Below are positions 24,991 to 36,916 of a stretch of DNA of 64,000 nucleotides, piece by piece. The position numbers and the translations under genes are program-made. The stretch lies in assembly GCA_951804985.1 (NCBI GenBank), contig OX638132.1:2895529-2959528 (forward strand), given 5' to 3'. The stretch comes from Dryomyza anilis. Lineage: Eukaryota > Arthropoda > Insecta > Diptera > Dryomyzidae. Position 1 is the first letter of the stretch. Each line of letters starts with the position of its first letter. A model generated the notes under the pieces. That model was not told where the DNA came from and made no database searches. It worked only from the letters and a program-made list of their open reading frames with translations.

Positions 24991-25607
24991 CAGATATCCT
25001 AATATACACACCCAGAAAAAAATACTATATAAATAATAGTTTTTTACAATTAAAAATAGTTAATAGGATAAATTATTACTTTAATGGGAAAATACTATTA
25101 AATACTAGAAAATACCATGACATTGCCATTGAGTTTATATGAAAAGATTTATTTTTTGTATACTATTAAATCAATAATTGTCCTATTGACCAATTTTAAT
25201 TGGATTTGAAAGAATTTTTTTCTAGATGCATTTTTGTGGTTAAGAAATATTGATCATGGAGGTGATAATGTTTTATAAGCAAAATTGTTGATTTTTCATA
25301 GATGACGTGGTTTCCAGGTGTGTCAGTGGACATTTTTTTTTATGAAACTGTTCCAATGAATAACAGATTCACATCCAGGTGCGTCATTGGAATGAAACTA
25401 TTCCAATCAGCACAGATACACATGCAGGTGTGATTTGCCCAGAACCTAATTTCGTCACTAGACCATTTTTTCAAAAATTTTGTTCTATTCGGATTGGACA
25501 TCATTGGACATTTTTTGGAAAAATTGGTTTCTTCAAGATTTGACCAGAACCCATTTGCATCATTGGACATTTTGTTGGAAAAATTCAATGCGAATTTTTC
25601 TATGAAC
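24991..25607. other. AT-rich DNA with short internal repeats
   Basis: 25330-25600 repeats ATTGGACATTTT and GGTGTGA/GGTGCGTCA words. No gene supported. Confidence 0.45.
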
Positions 25608-26566
25608 ATTAGACTGGCAATGACTTTGTATGAAAAAAAAAATCATCGAGTTTGATTTTGAAGGTCACCACCTAGAAATGCTCTATTGAATGAGAAAATC
25701 GATGTGCAGAATTTTCAGCGAAATCCGAATATGGGAAATGAACCCGCCGGGACCTCAAAGTAGGCGTTTTCGTACCTAAATCAGCAATTTCAAAATTGAA
25801 TTGAAATGACGTCCCTTAAAGGCAATAAACTAAAAATGTGGGTATGCCATCTGTTGGAAAATTTTATTAGCTTTTCAACAAACTATAAATAAAAAAAATC
25901 GGATGCAAAATACAGAAATAGTGATTATTTAAACAGGCATCCTTCGTTTTTTATTTTCATCAGTTACGCCTGGCCCGAAAGAAATTAATCGCAAAAGTAG
26001 ATGTCCATCTCATATTTTTTTAGAATATGTTTTTAACATCCCTTGCGATTATTTTAAGATGAAATTAAATTATTAAAATTAATTATTAATTACTAAAAAC
26101 ATTAGGAAAAACTGCATCAAAAAATACATTAATATCGCTATATTTTAAAAAGTCTACAATTTTTTGTTATTCATCCTACAATTAATCGCTAGGGATATCA
26201 AAAACATATTCAAAATAAATTTTAGATGGGATTCGAAATTTGAGTTTAAAGTGTTTCAGTCTAGGCGTGATAAATGAAAATAAAAAATGAAGGATGCCTG
26301 TTAAAATAATCACTGCTTCTGTATTTTTTAACCGATTTTTATTATGTATAGTATGATAAATAAACTGATGACATACCCACTTTTTAGTTTAATGTGTTTG
26401 AGAGACATAATTTCAAATGCTTAATTTGAGGTACCGGCGGTACCATTTTCCATATTCGGATTTCGATGAAAATTTTTCACATCGATATTCTCATCCAATA
26501 GAGCATTTCTAGTGGGTGACCTCCTCTCGATGAGAAATCATGATTTTCCGTTGTCAGTCTAATCAT
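25608..26566. mobile_element. Large diverged inverted repeat (fold-back element)
   Basis: Left arm 25608-25970 and right arm 26260-26566 are inverted relatives. Shared words in left-arm orientation include CTAGAAATGCTCTATTG, GAAATCCGAATATGG, TGGGTATG, GTGATTATTT, AACAGGCATCCTTC and TTTTTTATTTTCAT. The arms differ by many substitutions and small indels; the spacer is about 290 bp. No transposase frame was seen, so it is an old non-autonomous fold-back element or an inverted duplication. Confidence 0.8.
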
Positions 26567-26995
26567 ACTCCATTTTACTATCGAACGTTAAGATAAATTT
26601 GAATATACCAAAGAATGTTCATATTCCGTTATATGTGGAATTTTTTGACAGATTCACGCCATATTTTGTGAATGGACTGAAAAAACATAGCTTATGCTAC
26701 AAGGTGAACCTTTGTCTGTTTGAAATATGTCGAAAAATGGTTTCTAAGTATCCCCTGCCAAAAATTTTGTCTGGGATGCTATTCAAAATATTCCATTAAA
26801 TGTATATTCGCCGAAAACTTTCCTGAAAAATGGCACAAATTTTATCTCGTGAACCTCAACAATTTTTTATATCATTTTTGACGATTTTTTTATTATTTAG
26901 AATTTAATGATAAACAAGATAATAATTTAATTTTAGATTTGTTTAATCTAACCATCAAATTTGATAACTATTTTTATTAACAGAAAAAAAAAATA
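26567..26995. other. AT-rich DNA, nothing recognised
   Basis: A 66-codon plus frame (26599-26799) has no recognisable family. It may be part of the neighbouring inverted-repeat element, but no second copy was found. Confidence 0.4.
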
Positions 26996-27301
26996 GCATA
27001 TTGATGAATTCCCTTTTTCAAAGCATGATTCATTGTATTGATGAACAATTCATAATTTTAATAACTACAAAATATCAAAGTAATGAATTCATTTTCAATT
27101 TGATGAATGATCGTAAAAGTGTTCTTCAATATGATGAACTGTATGTGAGGAATACGTTCATCATATTAATGAACAAATACATAAAATACAACATATACGT
27201 ACATCATATTGAAGAATGTTGCTCATCAAACCAAATTTCAATCAAAATATTTATTTTTCATTCATTTTTACCATATTTCTCAGATTTCAAGCCGTTCTTG
27301 T
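26996..27301 (+). repeat. Interspersed ~300-bp repeat, copy 1
   Basis: Shared with 60204-60500 (same orientation) and 36605-36916 (opposite). Common words include ATGATTCATTGTA, GATGAATGATCGTAAAAGTG, TTCTTCAATATGATGAA and CATCATATTGAAGAATGTTG. Short TTCATCATATTAATGAA-like palindromes recur inside it. It is probably a MITE-class element with no coding capacity. Confidence 0.88.
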
Positions 27302-28761
27302 AGGTTATTTCTTACATGCATAAATTAGTAAAATGTTTTATAATATATTTATTTATAAGTACAACTTTTTATTAATATAAAGATATATTTATATATTTTT
27401 TTTTTAATTTAAATATTTTTTTTTTCGTTTTTTTTTTAAATTTTTTTCCATTTCATTTATGAAAAATTTTATATTGCCCAAAGTCGTAAAAAATATACAT
27501 CAATTAATTTATTTTGAAAAAATGTTTTTTTTTTAAATAATATTTTATAAATCAAGCAAGCAGTATTTAGCAATTAAATATCATAAACTTTATAGGAATT
27601 ATAAATATATATATATAGGGTGGATGTCAATAATTCAGGTGGTCATTCTATGACTCAAAAAAAATAAGAAAATATTAAATAAATAAATTACTAATTTTGC
27701 ACCCAGTTTAAGATACAGATGCGGTCTTTAAGAAATACATATTACTGACATAACCTATTCAAGAAAATTGGTTATAAAGTATCACTTGTTGACAAATGAT
27801 TATCACTCATATTTTAGACAATAGAATTACCTTTCCAAAGGTATACCACATCTGCGAACTCCATGATTTCTTCCTTTTTTTAAAATGCACGTAAAATTTA
27901 AATTTACAAAAATTAAAATACAAAATTTGAATTTTTCATCGATTTTCCCGAATTTCGTTACGGATCACCCCATTTTTTCCAATTTATAATTTTAGACTAG
28001 TTCATTCTCAATACATTCCAATCACATAGAAAAATCGTAAAAAAAATCTTAAATATAACCAAAAATGTACATCAATAGAATTACATTTTTGCTGACACTG
28101 GGCCCGACTAAATTATTAATTGCATTAGCGTACACATCTTCATATTAGCAATCGCAATTGCTGGCAACAGCTTTTTTCGCGACGCGCTGGCGGTGTGTAT
28201 TTTCGCAAATTTTGGTGTGTGCATTCGCTTAATTTGGTGTGTGTATTCGCTTACATTGATGTGAGTAATAAAATACTTTTTTATATGTTTATTTATTATA
28301 TAGGTATATATTATATTATTAATTATATTATATATTTGTTATATATATATTTTATTTTGTTCATATTTTTTTAGTTTAATTACTTTACTTACTACTTTGT
28401 TGTTCGAAGTTAGAACCACGTTCACACGCCACCAATAGAGCTATATATAGTGAAAGTAAATGATAAACACAAATTAGTGAGAGGAATATCAAAGTCGAAG
28501 TCATTCGCACGATATGCGGAAAAACAACCCAACGAACCAATTAGGCAAACACGAGTTCATGGAACGAATGTAAAATAATATCGGTACAATAGCACCAGTA
28601 GAACTGTATAATGGCTGTAAAGTTGTAGTTGCTGTAAAACTGTGAAAAATATGTAAAACTGTAGTGTCTTTAAAACAGTGTAATTTGTGAATTCGGTTGG
28701 TGTATATGCTATATATTTACATAGATACCAATCCATAGCATATACACTAACCGCAATTGCA
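27302..28761. other. AT-rich DNA, nothing recognised
   Basis: 27340-27560 is almost pure A/T. 28190-28260 has a small local repeat (GTGTGTATTCGCTTA). 28557-28781 holds a 74-codon minus frame without recognisable features. Confidence 0.5.
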
Positions 28762-28880
28762 GATTTAACTACGAATAGCAAATGTTTTCATTAAATTACT
28801 GAATTTTATTGCTGGACTGATTAATGAGAGCAATTAATATCGGTAGCTATATTTACGTCGCTTATTTTTTCTATGCAACT
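28762..28880. repeat. Solo arm of the fold-back element seen at 58539-58883
   Basis: Words ATAGCAAATGTTTTC, TTAAATTACTGAATTT, ATTGCTGGA-TGATTAAT and GCTATATTTACGT match, in order, the right arm at about 58782-58870. The opposite arm is missing, so this is a truncated or deleted copy. Confidence 0.75.
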
Positions 28881-29099
28881 ACAGTGATTTTAAACTGGTA
28901 AGTTATCTTGCAGAAATAATTAAAAATTGAAATTATTAAATTTAAAAAAAAAAGAAATCATCTAGAAAATTTTTTAAATATTTATTAAAATTGAAATCAT
29001 TATCATATTACTGCACAGAATATATTTTCTGATGGTATTTCCAAACATAATATTTTTTCTTTTATTCTACCACCAAATCTTTACACCATTTACAAATAT
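28881..29099. other. AT-rich spacer
   Basis: Nothing recognised. Confidence 0.5.
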
Positions 29100-29365
29100 A
29101 ATTCAGAAAAGACATCCATTGAAATTCAGAAATTCCATTTGAAATTCAAAAGACATCACTTTAAATTCAGAAATTTCCATTTGATATTCAGAAAATTTCA
29201 TTAGATTTTCAGAAATTTATATATGAAATTTTCCATTGAAATCAGAAGTTTTCATTTGAAATTCGGAAATTTCCATTAAAAATTCATTTGGAATTTCGAT
29301 TTGGAATTCACAAATTTTCATTTGCAATTTAAATGAAAATTTCTGAATTTCAAATGAAATTTTCT
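29100..29365. repeat. Decayed ~22-30 bp repeat (GAAATTCAGAAATTTCCATTT)
   Basis: About nine units of GAAATTCAGAAATTTCCATT in direct, slightly diverged form. Several are self-complementary around GAAATTTC. Confidence 0.8.
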
Positions 29366-31439
29366 CTTTTTCCCGATAAAGAAAAAAATAATATCGCTAG
29401 TTTCTGAAGTATCAAGTTTTAAAGTTCATCAAAATCGGAGGATATCGTGCCAGGATTCATATTTTTGACGTGAAATAACGCGTACACAAATATAAAATAT
29501 TATTAAAAACATGATAAGTCGACTTAGCATGTGACGTAAACATTTATTTCATAACATAAACTAAAACCTTTTTAAATCTGCGCACAGATGTGCCTACGCA
29601 TTTGACAATGTGCCTGTCTAATAATTTCCGTAATTGCAAAAAATTCTCATTTGGCATCTCCAATTTTTCTTAAAAACTAAAAAAAAAAACATAATACTCA
29701 AGTGTCAAGCTTAGCCTTTGGCCTCAGTTCGTTCGTTCGTACTGTAATCACAAAGTTCAACACTTTTTTCCTGTCATTTTCCCGTAGAACTTGAATCAAT
29801 TTTAAAGTGAGTCGAAGTTTAGATAAGCTCCGAGATAAACTTCGACTATAGTTTCTTGTGCCAAGTCGAGCAATTTTCTTTGTGTTTTATTTTTCGTAAT
29901 CTTGATGCTGCTGCTGATGAAAAACTAAATTTTTATTACTTATCGACGTACAACATGAAGATTGTTTTGTGCTCTGTTTAAGAGCTGCAAGGACACCAAG
30001 TAGGTCAGGCCAATGAAGCATGTGTTCTTCGTAACTTTTTGATTATGTCTTCCGGAACAAAAGCAAATATGCAAAAGTATAAAAACTAAAGTAGTCACTG
30101 AGATACTGAATATATTTTTTATGCTACTTTTATTCTGCACCTGCAGTTATAGCCAACTCAACAGAAACAAACCTGCACAAAGTGCTGCTCAAGAAGTTTC
30201 CACGGCTTTCGTGCTGGCAGGACGACGATGCTGCCAGAACAACTGCAAAGTGCGGCAAAAGTTCTGCATAAATTGGCGCAGCCGGCCTGCTTTAGTCCCA
30301 TACAGCCGCATTGGCTTCATATGTAATCTGGACATTATTTCCGCCTCGTCGCAAACTTCATTTCCGGCGCAACTTCTTCTTCTGCTTTATCAACTGTTTC
30401 TTCTTCTTTTGCATTTCCCGATGGGCAACGACTTATTTATTCTTTTTTATATTTTTATGTCAGGATAACATCGCAGCTAATATTAGATATTTCCAAGAAT
30501 TTGATCATCATCAAGCTCGACGTCGTTGTCTTCATCAGCGGCAAAATTGTCAGCAACATCATAAGCACTATCATCATCATGATCATCATCGTCGTCGTCC
30601 TTTGAATGGTGTCTGCATGTAAACTTGATTTTCCAGCTGCAATGTTGTCCTGGCGAACATCTTGACAGAAAGACAGACAGACTGGCACAAGGACACTCGC
30701 ACAGCCACCAGTTTCATATGCATTCAATTCCGTTGTGGCCTGCAGAATTTTTGTGCCATCAACGGATATCGCAATTTTTAGCCTTGCATCGTCCTGCGTA
30801 GTACATTGTGGCTCGTTCTGCATTCATTTTATTCGTTTGTCCATTTGCATCGAAATCGTTTTCAGTTTCTTGGCGCATTAAAAGTCGTTTGCATGAGCGG
30901 CGAAGTGCATATTTGTAAATGCAAATGTGTCTGTGTGTGTCCTGCAGGACATTACAAGCGGACATTTTTCAGCACAGCGTTGCTCCGTTCCTTTAGCAGC
31001 TGTTGTTTCTCTCTGCATTTTCAATAACTCGCCAACTGCGTCGCCATCTCCTTATGATCCTTTCAATTGTCAGCAATTTATTCGCCGACACAATTGTGTC
31101 CTGGCATCCTTGGCTACATGCAGCACGCGCTGTCAATTGCGCATATTATGGTTTTTGTTATTGAAATTTAATCAAATTTAAAACACAAATTGGCAAATCT
31201 AATTTGGCTCATTCAATTTCAATTTCCTTAATTGGCGATTAGTTTCTTGTGTGTCAAACGTAGGAAATCATTTTACAAGGTTAATGCCCAAATTATTAAG
31301 CAATTTCGAATCGCTCTGAAACTAGAGTCATAAATAAAAATCATTTTTTAGTGTTTTAAGTGTTTTTAGAAAAAAGGCCCATCAAATGTTCGCTTTTAAA
31401 TATCACATTATATAGTTTATGACACGTTATCCCCTGTCA
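29366..31439. other. Complex DNA island without a supported gene
   Basis: 29700-31250 is GC-richer with CTGCTG, CATCAT and GACAGACAGAC words. Overlapping plus and minus frames of 66-122 codons exist (for example 30121-30468 plus, 30455-30823 minus). They overlap each other and none carries a domain I recognise. Regulatory or intronic DNA of an outside gene is as likely as coding. Confidence 0.45.
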
Positions 31440-31700
31440 ATTTACTAGACAGCTCAAATACTGTAAGTTTCTCGTAGGAATTTGAAGAATATATTCCCGT
31501 CAGTAATAAAGGTCAAAAACTGGTAGGTTACTGGTAGAGATTTGAAGAGTAGATCCCAAACTGTAGATCAAAAACTGATCTGTCCCCAGTTAAACTTGTC
31601 AAAAACTAATCGATTAATGGTAGGCATTTGAAGAGTAGATCCCTGGCAATAAAACTGGACAAGAACTGGTCAGTTACTGGTATGGAAATACCCTTCACCG
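31440..31700. repeat. Short direct repeats, probable 3' part of the adjacent retroelement
   Basis: Units with GATTTGAAGAGTAGATCCC and AACTGGT-(A/C)GTTACTGGTA recur three to four times at 60-140 bp spacing. They lie just beyond the 3' end of the minus-strand retroelement coding relic, so a 3' UTR repeat block is plausible. Confidence 0.6.
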
Positions 31701-34440
31701 AAGAATTTTACTGACTAGTGCGTGACATCGCTGCGAAGGTCTCGACAAGTGAATAGTAAAACGTGGTTGATACTGGTAAGATTCTAGTAGGAACTGTTAC
31801 TTGGAATGTCGTTTTGAAAAGGGGAAAACATTCGAAAATTGGGTAATTTTGAACATTAGTTGGTTGGTTGAAATGGTGGTCCAATTTTCGTGCATGGACC
31901 CAATTAGCTCTGGAAGAGATCAACTCATGTAACATTGTTGTTCACTGTTGTTAAAGGTGCGTGGAGAGAAGGATCAACCCTTTTGATCCATTTGGCAGAA
32001 TTTAAGAAAATAATCTAATTCCTGAGATGTCTGTCAGATCGTTGAGGAAGTATTTGCCAACGGCGCGAAAGTTAGCAACGGCTAGTGCGAGATATTTGCA
32101 GATATAATGCGATTCCTTCTCCTTGGTGTCATGTTGAAGGGGATTCCAAGTCTGACTGCATGTTCCCCCACTGCCCATAATTGCACCAATCCTCGCAATG
32201 TCTACACGTGAACTACAAATTAAAGCACTAAGCCTTATCCACCCTATTTTAGCTATGAGGAGGTGGAGTGCTTTATGTTGCATGGTGTGATTTTACTGAG
32301 AATTTAGCAGACTTCTCTAATTGCAATAATTTCGCTTGGAAACCACTTGATTTGGGTGTCGGTTGGATTTGGCTATGTTAAGAGATTCCGAAACGACACC
32401 TACACAGTTAATTTTCGAAGTGTCAGTGAAGATAGTTGTGTCGAAACCCCTTGTTACGCAAATTTTCCTCCATTCTGTTCATATAGAGAAATCAGTTGTA
32501 AAGTTTTATTTTCAAATTCGAGCTTTTGAGTGGAGTAGACTATTGGATTCCCTATCAATGCTTGAGGGAGGGAGTCTAAAATTTTGCTATGAACGGTCTT
32601 TGAATTCAGCAACCGTTTTTTCTTAGTCTAACTACACTGCAAGATACAGACAATTTTATCTAACGGTCGATTGGGAGAGGATCGAGCAGAACATTGATGG
32701 CTTCCGTCGGACACGACCGAAGAGCTCCGGTTATCCTGATTCATTCCGTTCTCTGTACCTTCGATATTCTTTTAATGTTGTAGGCCTTATTGAGTGCGAT
32801 CCACCAGACTATTGAACCATAAGTTAGAATTGGACGAAGAACCGCGGTGTACTCTATAATGTTAACTTTAAATTAAGACCCCATTTCTTACCAAAAGTTT
32901 TACTTCAACTTTCTGGACTCTCGGTTCAATATTGGTTTTTCAATTTAGTTTTGGATCAAGTAGTACCTTGTACCTGAGGATGGTGAGTTTCCGTTGAGCT
33001 TCGGGGGTGTAAATATTCTGTTTTGCCTTGATTAAATCCTAGCTTAAACGCTGAGTTTCTCTAGCGCACCTTCCATAATATTACGGGAACAGACCAGAGA
33101 AGAGTAATATCACATAATCCGCGTAAGCTACTACTTTAACATCCCCACGTTGACCCTCAGCAGAATACTGAATATGAATCACAGTAAGGGGGAGAGGTGG
33201 GCCACTGTCAAAAAATTGTATGAGCTGTTGTGTTACCTAGATTATACTGAATAATTCCGGTTCTCAGAATGTTGATAATAAAATTTTTGAGAAACTCCTC
33301 AACTCCCAACCGGTTCAGGGATTCTTGAATTGTTTCAATGTAAACGTTGTAAAAGGCCCCTTAAATATATAGGAAGGCTGCCAGGGTGAATTCAGACCTT
33401 CAGATAAGTGTGTTGTGCAGTCGATGGAGACGGGCTCATAAATATTTTCGTCAAATAGATATTAATTATACGTTCGAAATTCTTCATCAGAAAGGACGAC
33501 AGGCTGATGGGTCTGACGTTAATGGAGGCAGCTCCTAAATATCGGGAGGAGCCATGGGATCACTATCTAAGGCCCGGAGATTTATATGAAGGAAAACTAT
33601 TTATTTCTCTGTTAATTTTTTAATCGCTGATTTTTGCGTTAAGATTATCCATGTTTTTGCAACTATTTGAGCAGTCTGAAAATTCTGTGTTCATGCGGAG
33701 TTCAAGAGATTCTGAGCTAGATGTAACCCCCGTCCAACCCCCATCACATTTCTTTATAAATAAGGGACGTTACATTCTAATCTTTTTCAATCTGGCAGAA
33801 TTCTTAGTACTTGTGATATTTGTGCAATAGTCCTCCAGCCTTTTTCTTTAGCTGAGCGGGTAGACTTTTTGTATATTTTTAGGTAGTCTTTGTTAAGCTA
33901 TCAGTAGTTGTGTCTGTGACAGATATTAAATACTATCCATGTTATCCTTCTATCATAATTCATCTTTCCAGACACCTTAAAAATTGTGTGCATTACCTTT
34001 TGAAACTTAGAGCTCATCAAGCCCAGCTCTTCAGCCGAGATAATTGTCAGATTTGGCATTCTACTTAGTTTTTCCCTAATAATATAACTGAATTTCTTTC
34101 AATCGAATATTTTAGGGTTTCTAAAGGGAGTTTGAGTCTTCGCATTGAGACTCACGTTGAAGAGGATCTAGCTATGGTCTGAGAAGGAATGATAAGCTGG
34201 ATACTCTACAGTTTACTATCTTTAGTGAATTAGAGTTGGCTAGGAAAGGGATGTCAAATACTTCAATTCCTCCTTTGAAGATGTCCGAACTCGGAAACGG
34301 GAAGTTGGGTGTGGTTTGAACCTTAAGAATCAAATATTTGAATGAACAACTTCTGAGACGCTATTTCTAGAATAATGCCGCACATATTGGACCACGTTAT
34401 CAAACATTGAACCGACCGCTTAAAGCACTGCATAAAGCTG
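31700..34440 (-). pseudogene. Degraded non-LTR retrotransposon pol (jockey/LOA/R1-type), 5' truncated
   Basis: Reading the minus strand downward, domains appear in the order expected of a LINE pol protein. There is an endonuclease C-terminus with HSFSDHS (34171-34191), a reverse-transcriptase segment RPISLSSFLMK (33482-33514), then LAAFLYI-GAFYNV around 33330-33400 (the LAAFLDIxGAFxNV motif). The catalytic box appears as AYADY (33114-33128), where active enzymes have YADD. Downstream are RPILTYGSIVWW and ISKVQR (about 32745-32850), then a C-terminal segment ESHYIC-ALAVANF-GKYFLNDL (32002-32130). These pieces lie in different minus-strand frames and contain stop codons, so several frameshifts are present and no functional protein is made. 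The endonuclease N-terminus and any ORF1 are missing above about 34440. The assignment rests on motif order; the exact clade is uncertain. Confidence 0.85.
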
Positions 34441-35069
34441 AATGATGTGCTGAATGTAGCATCAAAAGAAACCCAGAATCAATTTAATATCTCACACCGT
34501 TGTTGTTTTATTTAAATTCATTTTCCTATCGTTCTTACGGGTTCACCCTATATTAGTCGATTAAAAATTATATTATTGATTTTTTTGTGATTATTTTAAA
34601 TATTTAATACCAATTTGTACAAATTACTTTTAGTAAATATCAGTAAAACAGTTAGTTTTATGAAACACCTATAACAATTTCCATTAAATAAAATAACCTA
34701 AAACAAAGTTCAAAACTTCTAAAACAACTAATGCCATAAAACAATAAATTCGCCAAGATAACATCAAACTACCAAACGCACTAATTGATTTCGATTCCGA
34801 AAACTACTCTCGTAAGCAATAAATTTAGGCGCACGCCCCATGTATACCCCATAAATAGCAAAACTAAAACAGATAGAAAATTAAAAAACCATAAAAAACA
34901 CAATCGAACTCGGGCACGAACTTGTGCCAGCAATGTTATCATCACACATTCGTTGAAATAATACATGAATTTATTGTCACTGCGCACAGATGAAAATCTC
35001 AAAGTTTCCCCGATGCCTACTTTGAGGCGCCGCTAAATGCCATTAAGCGTACCCGTCCGTCCGTTGGAT
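34441..35069. other. AT-rich to mixed DNA, nothing recognised
   Basis: A 73-codon minus frame (34781-35002) has no recognisable family. Confidence 0.45.
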
Positions 35070-35097
35070 TCTCTGTCTGTCGGTCTGTCTGTCTGTC
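35070..35097. repeat. (TCTG)n microsatellite
   Basis: CTGTCTGTCGGTCTGTCTGT run. Similar runs mark the 5' ends of the Helitron-like and DINE-like elements, but no element end is visible here. Confidence 0.85.
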
Positions 35098-35529
35098 CCA
35101 GCACAAATTGAGGCAAATTGTTGTACAGCAGGGACAGGACATAGCGCAAAACTGAAAAAGGACTCGATTCAACACACCTCAACTCACTCGTGGAATTGGT
35201 AAAAGTTTTGCCTTTTTTGTTTATATATTTATGGATTTGTTGTGTTAACAGTTTGTGTGGTATCAATATGAATTTTGTTTTTAAATCTGTGTGTGTGAGT
35301 TGCATGTGTGTGTGTTTTTTATTTGAGGCTAAATATTACAAAAGTCAGTTTGCTGGTTAAGCAGCACTTTATACGCCATGCACACTGCCGACACAGGCAC
35401 TCAAACGAAACCACAAAGTGCTCTACGTATCTAGAACTAGTAAATATGAAGAAATTTGCCCCATGGGATAATTTTTGTTTTGCGTAGAACTTAAATTTGC
35501 ATTGGACTTATCTGTGGTAAAAATTCAAC
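35098..35529. other. Mixed DNA, nothing recognised
   Basis: Includes a GTGTGTG run near 35290-35320. No gene supported. Confidence 0.45.
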
Positions 35530-35745
35530 CCAGTTGAAAGCATCAGTAGTTATAAAAAATAAAAAATTAAAAAAAAAAAAAAAAGAATTCGAGACTTTTT
35601 TTTTTCAAAAAAAAAGTATCAACAAAAAAATTTTTTTTTTCAATGAAAAATGTTTAAAAAAAATTCGAAAAAAATTTATCCCAAAAAAAAAATTGTTTCG
35701 ATTTTTTTTTTTTTTTTTTTTGTTATATTACAAAACATTTTATTA
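35530..35745. repeat. A-run/T-run low-complexity tract
   Basis: Alternating runs of 8-20 A or T with TTCGA and ATC interruptions. Similar in texture to 56380-57190. Confidence 0.85.
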
Positions 35746-35779
35746 ATATTTTCATGTCGAGCAAGCATTATATAAGTAA

Positions 35780-36597
35780 CTAGCTGGACCCGTGCACGAC
35801 TCGCGCCAAGATTTTGTGAATACAAGGATATGGAGCGATTTTATTAATATAAAAAAAATTATTATTTATATCGCGAATTCGTGCTTCGCTGTAAAAGTTT
35901 TTTTATTGGTTTTATAAATGTAATAACCAAATGATAACTCTCCGCCAAAACAACTTTTCTCAGAGACAATTATTTCTCAGACTGCGCTTCCGCGTAAAAT
36001 ATTTCGCCCTAGATTTCTTCCCAGTAGAAATCTTCCATGTAAAATTCTTCCTCATAGAACGCTTTCCCGTAGAATTCTTCCCGGTAGAAATCTTCCCTGT
36101 AGAATTCTTTCCCGTAGAAATCTTCCCCGTAAAGTTCTTCATAGTAGAAATTTTAGTGTGGTGAGTTTTAATGTGGTGAGTTTCAGTGTGGTGAGTTTTA
36201 GTGTGGTAAGTTTTAGTGTGGTGAGTTTTAGTGTGGTAAATTTTATTGTGGTGAGTTTTAGTGTGGTGAATTTTAGTGTGATGAGTTTTAGTGTGGTGAA
36301 TTTTAGTGTGGTGAGTTTCATTGTGGTGAGTTTTAATGTGGTATGGTTGCTTTTGTATATTTTTTGTATTTAAGTTTTTGTTTCATCTTTTTAGCTTGAG
36401 TATGTGCTGAGTTATGTCGTTTGGAATGTTTAGGTTGTATGGGAGGTACCACGCCCCTTTTGTCCAATCGCGCCCATATATAGCCTATGACACCCTCCGG
36501 ACTCCATAATATGCTGTTACAAAATTTCAGTTAAATCGGTTCAGCGGTTTAGACGTGATGCTGGAACAAACAGACGGACCAAGAGTTTTATATATAT
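35780..36597 (-). mobile_element. Helitron-like non-autonomous element, copy C
   Basis: Minus-strand copy of the family. The right terminus (plus-strand left end) is CTAGCTGGACCCG with the palindrome-like TGCACGACTCGCGCC next to it, equivalent to the 3' hairpin and CTAG of copy A. The 5' block (36420-36597) contains CACCCTCCGGACTCCAT, AGACGTGATGCTGGAACA and AGTTTTATATATATA. The interior holds the TTCCC-GTAGAA repeats (36005-36140) and the 15-bp minisatellite. Its 5' end abuts the repeat at 36605. Confidence 0.82.
36155..36345. repeat. 15-bp minisatellite inside Helitron-like copy C
   Basis: About 13 units of TTTTAGTGTGGTGAG and variants, the complement of the array in copy A (16139-16765) but roughly three times shorter. 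Array length therefore varies between copies. Confidence 0.95.
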
Positions 36598-36604
36598 AAA
36601 TAAT

Positions 36605-36916
36605 AAACAAGAACGACTTGAGAACTGAGAAGTATGAAAAAAAAAAAAACGAAAAAGAAATATTTTGATTGAAATATGGTTTGATGAACAGCATTCTTCA
36701 AAATGAGGTACATATATGTCGTACTTTTTGTATTTGTTCATTAATATGATGAACGTATTTCTCACATACAGTTCATCATATTAAAGAACACTTTTACGAT
36801 CATTTATAAAAATAAATAATGAATTCATAATATTGATGTTTTGTAGTTATCAATGTTATGAAACAATCTTTAATACTATGAATCATAGTTTGAAGAACGA
36901 AGTTCGTCAATATGAA
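36605..36916 (-). repeat. Interspersed ~300-bp repeat, copy 2
   Basis: Inverted relative to copies at 26996 and 60204. Shared words include TTTGATGAACA-CATTCTTC, ACAGTTCATCATATT, CTTTTACGATCATTTAT and ATGAATCATAGTTTGAAGAA. It is sandwiched between Helitron-like copy C on the left and the palindromic-unit element on the right. Confidence 0.86.

Noticed and set aside
29940..30823. Overlapping frames of 66-122 codons around 30 kb as a compact gene cluster
   Set aside because: Frames overlap on opposite strands, none has a recognisable domain, and no splice model joins them.
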